DNA of 64,000 nt. It comes from Ornithinimicrobium cerasi. Its GTDB lineage: Bacteria > Actinomycetota > Actinomycetes > Actinomycetales > Dermatophilaceae. Every line of letters begins with the position of its first letter. Position 1 is the first letter of the stretch. The stretch spans positions 124,001 to 188,000 of the forward strand of contig NZ_QZMN01000007.1 of NCBI RefSeq assembly GCF_003702705.1. The letters run 5' to 3'. This document shows, piece by piece, positions 35,545 to 43,489 of this stretch. The notes below the pieces were generated by a model that was given only the letters and a program-made list of their open reading frames with translations, did no database searches and was not told the DNA's origin. The translations under genes were made by a program, and so were the position numbers.

Positions 35545-36971
35545 GCGGGCGCCTCCTGCCGTACGAGGCCCAGGACGGCGTCCCGGACCTGCTCCATCGT
35601 GGACCGGTCCTCCGCCTCGACGTTGAGTCGGAGCAGGGGCTCGGTGTTGCTCGACCGCAGCGAGAACCACCACGTCGGCTCATCCTCGCGAGTCATCGTC
35701 AGCCCGTCCAGGGTGTCGGCCGACGCGCCCCGGGCGAGCGCCCAGTCGCGGACCCGCCCCACCGCGCCGGGCACGTCCTCCACCCGGGAGTTGAGCTCGC
35801 CGGAGGCGACGTAGCGCTCGAACCGTCCGACCAGGCCCGACATCGGCCCGGCCTGCTCGCCCAGCGCCGCCAGCACGTGCAGCGCCGCGAGCATCCCGGT
35901 GTCCGCGTACCAGAAGTCGCGGAAGTAGTAGTGGGCGGAGTGCTCCCCGCCGAAGACGGCCTCGTGCTCGGCCATCTGCGCCTTGACGTAGCTGTGGCCC
36001 ACCCTGGTCCGGACCGCGCGGGCGCCCAGGGACGCGATCGTCTCCGGCACGGTGCGCGAGGTGATGAGGTTGTGGACGACCGACACCTCCCCGGCCGGGC
36101 GGCCCGCGGCGACCTCCTTGGCCACCTCGCGCTCGGCCACGAGGGCGGTGATCGCGCTGGGGCTCACCGGCTCCCCGCGCTCGTCCACGACGAAGCACCG
36201 GTCCGCGTCGCCGTCGAAGGCGATCCCCAGGTCGGCACCCTGCGCGAGGACGGCTGCCTGGAGGTCGCGCAGGTTCTCCGGCTCCAGGGGGTTGGCCTCG
36301 TGGTTCGGGAACGTCCCGTCGAGCTCGAAGTAGAGGGGCACCACGGTCAGCGGCAGGTCCCCTCCCTGCAGCACGGCGGGCACGGTGAGCCCGGCCATCC
36401 CGTTGCCGGCGTCGACGACGACCGTGAGGTGCCGCCCGCCGCGGAGGTCCACGAGCGAGCGCAGGTATGCCGCGTAGTCAGCGAGCACGTCCCTCGCGGT
36501 GACGGTCCCGGGGCGCCCCGCGTGCAGCGCGGCGTGCTGCGGGCCCCGGTCGAGCAGCCACTGCGCCAGGTCACGGACCTCGGCCAGGCCCGAGTCCTGC
36601 CCCACCGGCCGGGCGGCCGAGCGGCACAGCTTGATCCCGTTGTAGGCGGCCGGGTTGTGGCTCGCGGTGAACATCGCGCCCGCCAGCCCCAGCGACCCGC
36701 TGGCGTAGTAGAGGCCGTCGGTGGAGCACAGCCCGATCGTCGTGACGTCCACCCCGTGCGCGGCCACGCCCGCGGCGAAGGCCTGGGACAGCCCCGGGGA
36801 GGAGGCGCGCATGTCGTGGCCGACCACGACGCCGCTCTCCCCCTCGGGCAGGACGACCACCTGGGCGAAGGCGGACCCGAGCGCGGCGGCCACCTCGGGG
36901 CTCAGCTGCTCCGGCACGAGGCCACGCACGTCGTAGGCCTTGACGAAGTCGGCGAGTCTCACGGCTGTCAC
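35541..36971 (-). CDS. manB: Phosphomannomutase/phosphoglucomutase
   Basis: This 476-residue enzyme interconverts mannose-6-phosphate and mannose-1-phosphate, feeding GDP-mannose and glycolipid or lipomannan synthesis. The phosphoserine loop TASHNPAAYNGIKL (about 105), the Mg site AFDGDADRCFVVDERG (about 250) and GEHSAHYYFRD (sugar-binding) are all present. GTG at 36971 is chosen because a TACTCT box lies 8 nt upstream and nothing precedes it that is family-like; GTG at 36962 is the alternative. It heads the run to Trm112, SIS, kynA and kynU. Confidence 0.93.
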   Translation of the reverse strand: MTAVRLADFVKAYDVRGLVPEQLSPEVAAALGSAFAQVVVLPEGESGVVVGHDMRASSPGLSQAFAAGVAAHGVDVTTIGLCSTDGLYYASGSLGLAGAMFTASHNPAAYNGIKLCRSAARPVGQDSGLAEVRDLAQWLLDRGPQHAALHAGRPGTVTARDVLADYAAYLRSLVDLRGGRHLTVVVDAGNGMAGLTVPAVLQGGDLPLTVVPLYFELDGTFPNHEANPLEPENLRDLQAAVLAQGADLGIAFDGDADRCFVVDERGEPVSPSAITALVAEREVAKEVAAGRPAGEVSVVHNLITSRTVPETIASLGARAVRTRVGHSYVKAQMAEHEAVFGGEHSAHYYFRDFWYADTGMLAALHVLAALGEQAGPMSGLVGRFERYVASGELNSRVEDVPGAVGRVRDWALARGASADTLDGLTMTREDEPTWWFSLRSSNTEPLLRLNVEAEDRSTMEQVRDAVLGLVRQEAPA

Positions 36972-36979
36972 GACAGACA

Positions 36980-36985
36980 AGAGTA
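36980..36985 (-). promoter_or_regulatory. Leaderless -10 box of manB
   Basis: TACTCT on the minus strand, 8 nt before GTG 36971, with no Shine-Dalgarno. Confidence 0.4.
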
Positions 36986-37029
36986 ACGACGCGGCCGGCA
37001 GGTGGTCGGCGCCGTCGTCGCGGAGGGGG

Positions 37030-37404
37030 TCAGCGGTCCCGCAGCACGCGCAGGTGGCCCCGGCGGGCGATCTCGGTGACCGTGGCCCCGGCGTGCTCCT
37101 CGTCCCGGGCCTCGACGTGCACCACACGGCCGCGTCCGCGGTGCTCGCGCACCGCGTCGGCCAGGGCGGCGAGGTCGTCGGCCTGCGGGCGGGGCTGGCC
37201 CTCCGGCAGCTCCAGCCGCACGACGTCCCAGCCGCGCGGCGCCGTCAGCTTGGTGGCGTGGTCCTCGCACAGGTCGTAGGAGTGCGGCTCCGCGTAGGTC
37301 GCCAGCGGACCCAGGACGGCCGTCTGCTCGGCGTACACGTAGGTCAGCGTGTTGGTCGCGTGGCGCGAGCACGCTGTCTTGGAGCACTGACGGGAGACGG
37401 TCAC
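37030..37404 (-). CDS. DUF3499 family protein
   Basis: This 124-residue protein matches the actinobacterial DUF3499 family (Rv3258c in M. tuberculosis). The N-terminus has two Cys (SRQCSKTACSRHATNTLTYVY) and a second pair CEDH near residue 45, an arrangement that could bind zinc. The middle part has APRGWDVVRLELP. The GTG is preceded by TACAGT at 8 nt, so it is probably leaderless. It lies between manB and the divergent metallopeptidase-like gene as in mycobacteria. Function unknown. Confidence 0.85.
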   Translation of the reverse strand: MTVSRQCSKTACSRHATNTLTYVYAEQTAVLGPLATYAEPHSYDLCEDHATKLTAPRGWDVVRLELPEGQPRPQADDLAALADAVREHRGRGRVVHVEARDEEHAGATVTEIARRGHLRVLRDR

Positions 37405-37412
37405 GAGACCAC

Positions 37413-37418
37413 ACTGTA
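37413..37418 (-). promoter_or_regulatory. Leaderless -10 box of the DUF3499 gene
   Basis: TACAGT on the minus strand, 8 nt before GTG 37404, with no Shine-Dalgarno. Confidence 0.4.
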
Positions 37419-37498
37419 GGTGGCCGGGCCGACAATCCTGCGGCACCACCCCGGCCGGGCCCAGGACCGGCGGCGCACCGGTCCCGTCGGGCGCGGTC

Positions 37499-37504
37499 TA
37501 TCGT
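37499..37504 (+). promoter_or_regulatory. Leaderless -10 box of the 37511 gene
   Basis: TATCGT, 6 nt before ATG 37511, with no Shine-Dalgarno. Confidence 0.45.
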
Positions 37505-37510
37505 GCCGGG

Positions 37511-37897
37511 ATGGGCAGGCGACGGGACCGGCGGGGCCACGGGATGCGGGGGCCGCTGGCCTGGCCCCCCGTGCCGGTCATGACCACCCGCCGCGCCGGC
37601 TTCGACGAGCTGGTCCTCGACGCCGCCGAGGAGCTGGAGCGCAGGCTCGGCCACGAGCTCGGTCTGGAGCTGGCCGTGGAGGAGGTCCCGCCCTCCGACC
37701 CCGCCCCGTGGGAGCACGGGGTGGCGCTGGGTCGTCTCTTCCCGGCCGAGCGCGCGCTGCCCGCGCGGCTGGTCGTCTACCGCCGACCGATCACCCAGCG
37801 GGCCGCCGACCACACGGAGCTCGCCGGGATCGTCTACGAGGTGATGGCCGAGCAGGTCGCCCGGATGCTGGGCCGCGACCCCGACGACCTCGCGTGA
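37511..37897 (+). CDS. Metallopeptidase-family protein without HExxH
   Basis: This 128-residue protein corresponds in position (Rv3259) and general sequence to the zincin-like 'metallopeptidase family' of actinobacteria. It has a basic N-terminus, FDELVLDAAEELERRLG, then ARLVVYRRPIT and ELAGIVYEVMAEQVARMLG. Where active relatives have HExxH, the sequence reads YEVMAEQ, so no zinc site is visible. It is likely a non-peptidase member; loss of the motif may be general in this branch. The leaderless box supports ATG 37511, although MTTRRAGFDE at residue 24 is another possible start. Its stop is 1 nt from that of the convergent DUF5719 gene. Confidence 0.75.
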   Translation: MGRRRDRRGHGMRGPLAWPPVPVMTTRRAGFDELVLDAAEELERRLGHELGLELAVEEVPPSDPAPWEHGVALGRLFPAERALPARLVVYRRPITQRAADHTELAGIVYEVMAEQVARMLGRDPDDLA

Positions 37898-37898
37898 G

Positions 37899-39713
37899 TC
37901 AGGGGGCGAGGACCGTGACCTCGGTCGAGGACCGACCCCACGGCACGGCGGGCAGCGTCGCCGCGGCGACGTAGGGACCGCCGCGGTCCTCGCCCTCCAG
38001 CACCACCGACGCCACGACCCCGGCCGGTCCCCCGGACGTGACCCACACCGCCCTGACCCCCGACGGGACCGGGAGCGCGACCGTCGTGTCGTTCGGCAGG
38101 CGGCCGAGCTCCTCCCGCTGCACCCGGCCCCGCTCGTCGAGCAGGTGCACGGTGGCGGCGGTCGCGTCCACGACGCTGACCGCGAGCGTGGCTCGGGACC
38201 CGGGTATGCCGTCGCGCGCCGGCAGGGCCATGCCCACCGGGGCAGGGCTGGGGGCGGTCGCTCCGACCCAGGCGGTCTCGCCCGCGGGGCGGGTCAGCGG
38301 CGGCTCGTCCCCTCCCTGGCCGTCCGGGCCTGTGGTGGCCGCGGCGTCGTCCGGGCCCGTGGTGGCCGCGGTGTCGTCCGGGCCCGTGGTCACCGCGGCC
38401 CCGTCCGGGCCGCTGGTGACCGTGGCCCCGTCGGGAGCCAGCGGTTCCTCACCGCTCGGCGCCACGGTGAGGCGGGCCCCCGCCGTGACGGGGGTGTCGG
38501 AGCGCAGCCGTAACGCCAGGACGCCCTCGGGGAGGTCGTCCAGCTCGACGTCGATGCTGTGCCCGGCGGCCACCCGGGTCACCCTGGACGCGAGCCTGGC
38601 CTCCCCGTCCTGCGTGAGCGCGGTGACGTCGACGACGGCGGCGTCCTCCCCCGGTGCCGCGATCCGCAGGATCATCGTGGTGGCCCCGCCGCTCGCCGGC
38701 GCGCCGACGGCGACCGCGGGCACGACGAGGTCCGTGCCGGGGGCGACGGAGGGACCGACCACCTCGGCACCCAGCTCGGTGGTGCCGTCCCGGTGGTGCT
38801 CCCCGAGGTGCGCCACCACCGGACCGCCGGACGAGCTCACCCGCACGACGGGGGACCCGACCTGGTCGGTGAGCGCGTCGAGGAGGTGCACCGACCTGCC
38901 GCGGCCGGGGACCACGACGCTGGCCCCCGTGGTCACCGCCGGTCCGTCGGCGCCCCAGACGTCCAGCTCCACCGTGACGGCGTCGTCGCCGGGGTTGGTG
39001 AGCACGAGCTGCTCCGTGCGTCCCGGTGTGTCTCCGCCTCCCACCAGCCACACGGTCTCGGCCGGCGCCGTGCAGGCGGTCAGGCTGAGGCCGCGGCTTC
39101 CGGCATCCACCGAGAGCCCCAGCTGGCCCCCCACGAGAGCCGGAGCCGCGCCCGCCGTCGCATCCACCAGCGCGCCCACGGCCTCCTCGAGGGTGATCTC
39201 CGCCGGCCCGTCGGCCAGGAGGTCGGCCTCCTCGCCGGACCCGGCCGTCGTGCTCAGCCTGGCTGTGGCCCCGCCCGCCCCGTCGGCGTCTTCGTCGCCC
39301 GTGCCGGGCTCCCCGGGCTCCCCCAACCCGTCCGGTGCCGCGGCCGCGGCCACCCGCACCACCTGGGCCGACGCTCCCCGGTCCCCCTCGATGCCGAGCA
39401 GCTCCGGACCGGGACACCCCAGCGTCGCGGCCTCGACCAGCCCGGACGGCACCAGGGTGGGCGCGCCGGACGTCACCGCGCTCTCGCCGGCGGTATCCCC
39501 GCCACCCAGCCGCAGCCCGCCGTCCCAGGCCCCCGCGCCCCAGAGCAGGGCGACCACCACGGCGGAGACCGCCCCGAGCCGCCACCACCGCGTCTCGCCG
39601 AGCCGGCGCGCGGAGGGTGCCGTCCCGTCGTCGCCGTCCCCACCCGCGACGACCGTCGGGGACGTCCGCCCCTCGCTCCCGTCCGTCGGCGCGGGGCTGC
39701 CGTCCGTGCTCAC
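37899..39713 (-). CDS. DUF5719-like exported protein
   Basis: This 604-residue protein has a cytoplasmic N-terminus, one transmembrane helix (LGAVSAVVVALLWGAGAW, about 45-62) and a large extracytoplasmic beta-rich region with repeated strands such as VWLVGGGDTPGRTEQLVLTN and ALRLRSDTPVTAGARLTV. This fits actinobacterial DUF5719 proteins found beside the large glycosyltransferase and whiB. GTG at 39713 overlaps the upstream gene's stop by 4 bp. A 9-residue tandem repeat (TTGPDDAAA-like, 38332-38439) lies in its middle. Function unknown; a partner of the adjacent envelope glycosyltransferase is plausible. Confidence 0.8.
   Translation of the reverse strand: MSTDGSPAPTDGSEGRTSPTVVAGGDGDDGTAPSARRLGETRWWRLGAVSAVVVALLWGAGAWDGGLRLGGGDTAGESAVTSGAPTLVPSGLVEAATLGCPGPELLGIEGDRGASAQVVRVAAAAAPDGLGEPGEPGTGDEDADGAGGATARLSTTAGSGEEADLLADGPAEITLEEAVGALVDATAGAAPALVGGQLGLSVDAGSRGLSLTACTAPAETVWLVGGGDTPGRTEQLVLTNPGDDAVTVELDVWGADGPAVTTGASVVVPGRGRSVHLLDALTDQVGSPVVRVSSSGGPVVAHLGEHHRDGTTELGAEVVGPSVAPGTDLVVPAVAVGAPASGGATTMILRIAAPGEDAAVVDVTALTQDGEARLASRVTRVAAGHSIDVELDDLPEGVLALRLRSDTPVTAGARLTVAPSGEEPLAPDGATVTSGPDGAAVTTGPDDTAATTGPDDAAATTGPDGQGGDEPPLTRPAGETAWVGATAPSPAPVGMALPARDGIPGSRATLAVSVVDATAATVHLLDERGRVQREELGRLPNDTTVALPVPSGVRAVWVTSGGPAGVVASVVLEGEDRGGPYVAAATLPAVPWGRSSTEVTVLAP
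38332..38439 (-). repeat. 27-bp tandem repeat inside the DUF5719 gene
   Basis: Four 27-bp units (38332, 38359, 38386, 38413) begin GTGGT or CTGGT and most end CCGGGCC; units 1 and 2 differ at a single base. The protein shows TTGPDDAAA-type 9-residue units. The unit length is a multiple of three, so copy changes would keep the frame. Confidence 0.8.
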
Positions 39714-42700
39714 GGCGCCTCCTCCCGTCCGGGCGCGGGGTCGGCACCGGGCCCGGCCCCGGGCCGGACGTCCTGCTCGCGCCTCGCCTCGGTCCGACCG
39801 AACGGGAGGGCCAGGAACGCGGTGACCAGGACGAGCACGAGCGCGACGAGGTGCAAGGGCAGGCCCGGCGTGCGCAGCCCGACCTCGACGTCGCGCGTCC
39901 CCGCGGGCAGGACGAGGGTCCCGCTCGCGTCGGTCCGGGTCGGCACCCCGTCCGCCAGGACCGTCGCGTGGCGGGACCACCCCTCCCCCTCGGCCACCTC
40001 CAGCCGCGCACCCTCGGGGACGGGGTCGACCGACCCCGAGGACGCGCCGTGCGGACCCGTCACCGGGATCCGCTCGAGCAGCTCCCCGTCGGAGGCCCGG
40101 ACCGCGACCCGGGCGACGGGCGGCTCGGCCACCCGCCAGAGCACCTGTCCCGCCGGGCTGCTGACCCGGGTCAGACCCGGGACCCGGTCCACGAGCGAGG
40201 CGACCGGGTCGGCGTCGGGCGCGCCCAGCTGCACGTACCCCACGCCGAGCCGGCCCAGCCTCTCGGACGCCCCCTGCGGGGTCCCCTGTCCGGTGAGGGC
40301 GGTGACCGCGGCGGGAACCTCACCGGCGGCGGGGGCGCCGACGGCCAGGTCCCGGGCCCGGTCGCGCAGGATGCGCGCGGGCTCGGGCTCGACCCCGACG
40401 AGGTCGGCGGTCAGCCGGTATGCCGCACCAGCGGCCGGGGGCCACGCTGCGGCGTCCGGCCCGGACGGCGCCAGCACCAGCGTGCGCTGGGCCGACGGCC
40501 CGCGGGCCTGCTCGGCCGCCACGGGGGGCAGGACCTCCGGCGCCGGCCCGAGGCTCCCGAGACCACCGACGAGCGTGACCCACAGCAGCGCGACCACCCC
40601 GGCACCGGTGACCGCAGCGGACACGGTGCCGCGCAAGGACCGGGAGGCCCCCGGGTGGGCGAGGACGGCGTCGACGAGCAGCGCGGCCGCGAGGAGGAGG
40701 GCGGCACCGGCGAATGACAGCATCGTCCCCGGCCAGGCGGTGACGGTGCGCCCCGCGTCGGCGTAGCCGACCGCCAGCTCGCCCAGCGCCAGCCGCGGCG
40801 CCAGGAGGCCGAGCGCCATCGCAAGGACTGCGCCGGCCATCAGCACCCCGGCGCGGTGGCCGGCGCGGCCCGGCAGTGCGAGCGCCGCCAGGGCCGCGAG
40901 CCACACGGGCACGGCGCACCACAGCGGCAGCGCGGCCCAGGAGCCCGGGTCCACCGGCTGCCCCGGGCCCAGGAGGAACAGCTGCCACGGCGGTGTCAGC
41001 CCGGGGTGGGTGGCCGAGGAGGTCGTGGCCCCGGCGCCGCCGAGGAGCCGCACCGGTTCGGACCACCACGCGGGCAGCCAGGGGAGGAGCAGGACCCAGG
41101 GCAGCAGCGCCAGCACGGCACCTCGTGCCCGGACGGACCGAGTGCCGAGGACCAGCACTAGCAGCCCGGCCAGGGTGGTGAGCACGAGCGTCAACGGCAC
41201 CCAGTGGGCGAGCAGGACCGTCAGCAGCACGGTGGCGAAGGTGGCCGCGGTGCGCCGCACCGAGCGCGTGGGCGTGGCGGCCACGGCATACCCGGCGACG
41301 AGGAGCGGGGCGAGCACGTGCACGACGACCGGACCGACGCGCCCCTCGGCCGTCGCCGCACCGAGCGGGGCCAGGCCGGCCCAGCCGAGCGCCAGCGCGG
41401 CCCGGACCCAGCGTCGGTGGGTGGCCCGCCGCAGCGCCAGGTGGGCGGTGAGCACGCTCGCGGAGACGGCGAGCAGGAGGACCCAGCCGAACGCGACGCC
41501 CGCGGTCGAGGTGCCGACGGCACCTCCGGGCAGGGCCTCGACGACCCGGGCCAGCGCCGAGGCGGGGACCAGCCAGGGCTCGGCCGGCTGGCTGTGGCCC
41601 AGCCCACCCCCGCGCCAGCCGTCCAGGGCCGAGCGCCACAGCCCGACGGAGCCGGTCGCGGCCGGGCCGAGCTCACCCCCGGAGACCCCCTCGGCCGCCG
41701 GGAGGAGGGGCCCGAGAAGGCCTTCCCGGGCCCACCGCCAGGCGGTCAGCGCGGACGCGAGGACGAGGGCCGTGGCCAGGGGCCAGCTCCACCGGGAGGG
41801 GGCCGCCCCGTCCGCCCCCAGGTCGAGGAGGTCCTCGGGCACGGGTCCGGTCTCCCGGACGCGTCCGCGTCGGGGAGCCTCGTCCACCGCGCCGCGGGCG
41901 CGCGGGTCCAGCGCCTCGCCGAGCGTGTCGAGGGTCGTGCGCCACCCGACCGCGCGCGGCAGGAACAGGCTGGACAGGTCTCGGGGCCGGACCGTGCGAC
42001 GGCGCCGGAACCGCCACCGTGCCCCCCATCCCCTCCCGGGCGACAGCGCCCCCCGGACGTCGGCGAGCTCGTCGGCGGCCTCCGAGGGGCGCTTGACGAG
42101 CAGCAGCACCACGGCGGCCAGCAGGCTGGTGACCGCCACGCCGAGGGCCCGCCACAGGCTGGCGAGCGCAGGGCCGCGTGCCAGCGCGACCTGCCGCTGA
42201 CGGACCCGGGTGCGTCGGGGGTGGACGACCCCCAGCCCGCCGTCCCCCTGACGCACGACCGCGTCGGGGGCGACGACGACCCGGTGGCCGGTGAGGTGGG
42301 TCCGCCACCCGAGGTCGAGCCCCTCCACGCCGTCGGCGCCGAAGGCCGGGTCGAGGCCGCCGATAACGTCGAGGACGTCGCTGCGCACGAGCGAGCCGGC
42401 CAGGGGCACCCCGAGGACGTCCTGGCGCAGGTCGAGCTGGCCCTGGTCGACCAGCGCGGCCTGCCGGGGGTCCGCGACCCGGCCGGCCGCCGTGAGGTGG
42501 TGGCCCACCCCGAGGAGCAGGCGGGGGTCGTCGAGACGGACGAGCTTGGGTCCGACGACCGCCACCCGGCTGGTGCGCCGCACGGCCGAGGCCAGCGCGG
42601 CCAGGGCACCCGGCTCCGGCAGGCTGTCGTCGCGCAGGACCCACAGCCAGTGGCCGGGATGCACCGGCAGGGCGGTGCGGGCGTCCTCCAGCACCCGCCA

Positions 42701-43078
42701 CGTGGCAGGCCCCGCGTGGTCGTCCTCCCCGGCACGCCGCTCCAGCGGCGGTCGCAGGATGAGCGGGACCCGGTCGTCGGTGCGCAGGGGGTGGCTGAGC
42801 ACCGTCGCGACCTCGTCCCCGTGCGGGTCGAGACCGGTGACGAGCACCCGTCCGGGCCGGGGGTGCTGGAGGGCCAGGGCGGAGAGCAGGTCCTGGACCG
42901 GAAGGCCGCCCGGACCCGTCAGGAGGACGACGGTGACGTCCTCGACGCGGGCCCGGTCGGGACGTGCCGACCCGACCGCGGGCTGCCGCGGCACGGGGGT
43001 GCTCGGTGCGGCGGCGCGGGGGTCGCCGGGGACGCCCGTGGGGCCGGGCGGTGCCCCTTCGGCCACCACGCGGCTCAC
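39710..43078 (-). CDS. Large membrane glycosyltransferase (GT2 plus multi-TM)
   Basis: This protein of 1122 residues has an N-terminal GT2 domain (about 45-290) with VTVVLLTGPGGLPVQDLLSA, then WLWVLRDDSLPEP (the DxD equivalent) and GLDLGWRTHLTGHRVVVAPD. After two helices, a linker and about 12 further hydrophobic helices (450-880), an extracytoplasmic C-terminal part and a final helix (LHLVALVLVLVTAFLALPF) follow. It likely transfers sugars to lipid or wall polymers. The GTG overlaps the whiB stop by 4 bp. It is the middle gene of whiB-GT-DUF5719. Two GGTATGCCG words lie inside. Confidence 0.85.
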   Translation of the reverse strand: MSRVVAEGAPPGPTGVPGDPRAAAPSTPVPRQPAVGSARPDRARVEDVTVVLLTGPGGLPVQDLLSALALQHPRPGRVLVTGLDPHGDEVATVLSHPLRTDDRVPLILRPPLERRAGEDDHAGPATWRVLEDARTALPVHPGHWLWVLRDDSLPEPGALAALASAVRRTSRVAVVGPKLVRLDDPRLLLGVGHHLTAAGRVADPRQAALVDQGQLDLRQDVLGVPLAGSLVRSDVLDVIGGLDPAFGADGVEGLDLGWRTHLTGHRVVVAPDAVVRQGDGGLGVVHPRRTRVRQRQVALARGPALASLWRALGVAVTSLLAAVVLLLVKRPSEAADELADVRGALSPGRGWGARWRFRRRRTVRPRDLSSLFLPRAVGWRTTLDTLGEALDPRARGAVDEAPRRGRVRETGPVPEDLLDLGADGAAPSRWSWPLATALVLASALTAWRWAREGLLGPLLPAAEGVSGGELGPAATGSVGLWRSALDGWRGGGLGHSQPAEPWLVPASALARVVEALPGGAVGTSTAGVAFGWVLLLAVSASVLTAHLALRRATHRRWVRAALALGWAGLAPLGAATAEGRVGPVVVHVLAPLLVAGYAVAATPTRSVRRTAATFATVLLTVLLAHWVPLTLVLTTLAGLLVLVLGTRSVRARGAVLALLPWVLLLPWLPAWWSEPVRLLGGAGATTSSATHPGLTPPWQLFLLGPGQPVDPGSWAALPLWCAVPVWLAALAALALPGRAGHRAGVLMAGAVLAMALGLLAPRLALGELAVGYADAGRTVTAWPGTMLSFAGAALLLAAALLVDAVLAHPGASRSLRGTVSAAVTGAGVVALLWVTLVGGLGSLGPAPEVLPPVAAEQARGPSAQRTLVLAPSGPDAAAWPPAAGAAYRLTADLVGVEPEPARILRDRARDLAVGAPAAGEVPAAVTALTGQGTPQGASERLGRLGVGYVQLGAPDADPVASLVDRVPGLTRVSSPAGQVLWRVAEPPVARVAVRASDGELLERIPVTGPHGASSGSVDPVPEGARLEVAEGEGWSRHATVLADGVPTRTDASGTLVLPAGTRDVEVGLRTPGLPLHLVALVLVLVTAFLALPFGRTEARREQDVRPGAGPGADPAPGREEAP

Positions 43079-43344
43079 ACGGCGCGCTTCTTCAGCTTGC
43101 GGCGCTCGCGTTCGGACAGACCGCCCCAGATGCCGAAACGCTCGTCGTTGCCGAGCGCGTAGTCGAGGCACTCGGCCCGGACCTCGCACCCGACGCAGAC
43201 CTTCTTCGCCTCGCGCGTCGATCCGCCCTTCTCGGGGAAGAACGCCTCAGGGTCCGTCTGTGCGCACAACGCGCGCTCCTGCCAGGACGCCTCCTCGACG
43301 TCCTCCGCCGCGTTGAGCAGTGACATCAGCTCCAGCTCGTGCAT
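43075..43344 (-). CDS. whiB2: WhiB-family iron-sulfur regulator (WhiB2/WhmD-like)
   Basis: This 89-residue protein has four cluster-binding Cys (one in ERALCAQTDPEAFFPEKGGS, then CVGCEVRAEC) and the GIWGGLSERERRKLKKRAV turn plus basic tail. The position beside fbiA and the GT/DUF5719 pair matches whiB2 (Rv3260c), an essential gene for septation in mycobacteria. The ATG encoding MHELELMSLL has GAGGAG 8 nt upstream; MSLLNAAEDVE is the alternative. The promoter is in the 146-bp gap toward fbiA, next to the ACACGCGTGT palindrome. Confidence 0.93.
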   Translation of the reverse strand: MHELELMSLLNAAEDVEEASWQERALCAQTDPEAFFPEKGGSTREAKKVCVGCEVRAECLDYALGNDERFGIWGGLSERERRKLKKRAV

Positions 43345-43429
43345 GGCTCTCTCCTCGACCTCGCCCACACCGTCGCCCCCTTGGTCGGTCCGTTCTGCCT
43401 CCGGACCGGGTGAGGACCACACCTGAATT

Positions 43430-43439
43430 ACACGCGTGT
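43430..43439. promoter_or_regulatory. ACACGCGTGT palindrome between whiB and fbiA
   Basis: A perfect 10-bp palindrome centred in the divergent gap. The surrounding sequence TTACACGCGTGTCA has half-sites like a BldD box but with one extra base. It could be an operator for whiB; the assignment is inference. Confidence 0.3.
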
Positions 43440-43489
43440 CATCCGCTTACGTCAACCCCGAGTCTGCTATTGGCCCCTGACCTCCCACA

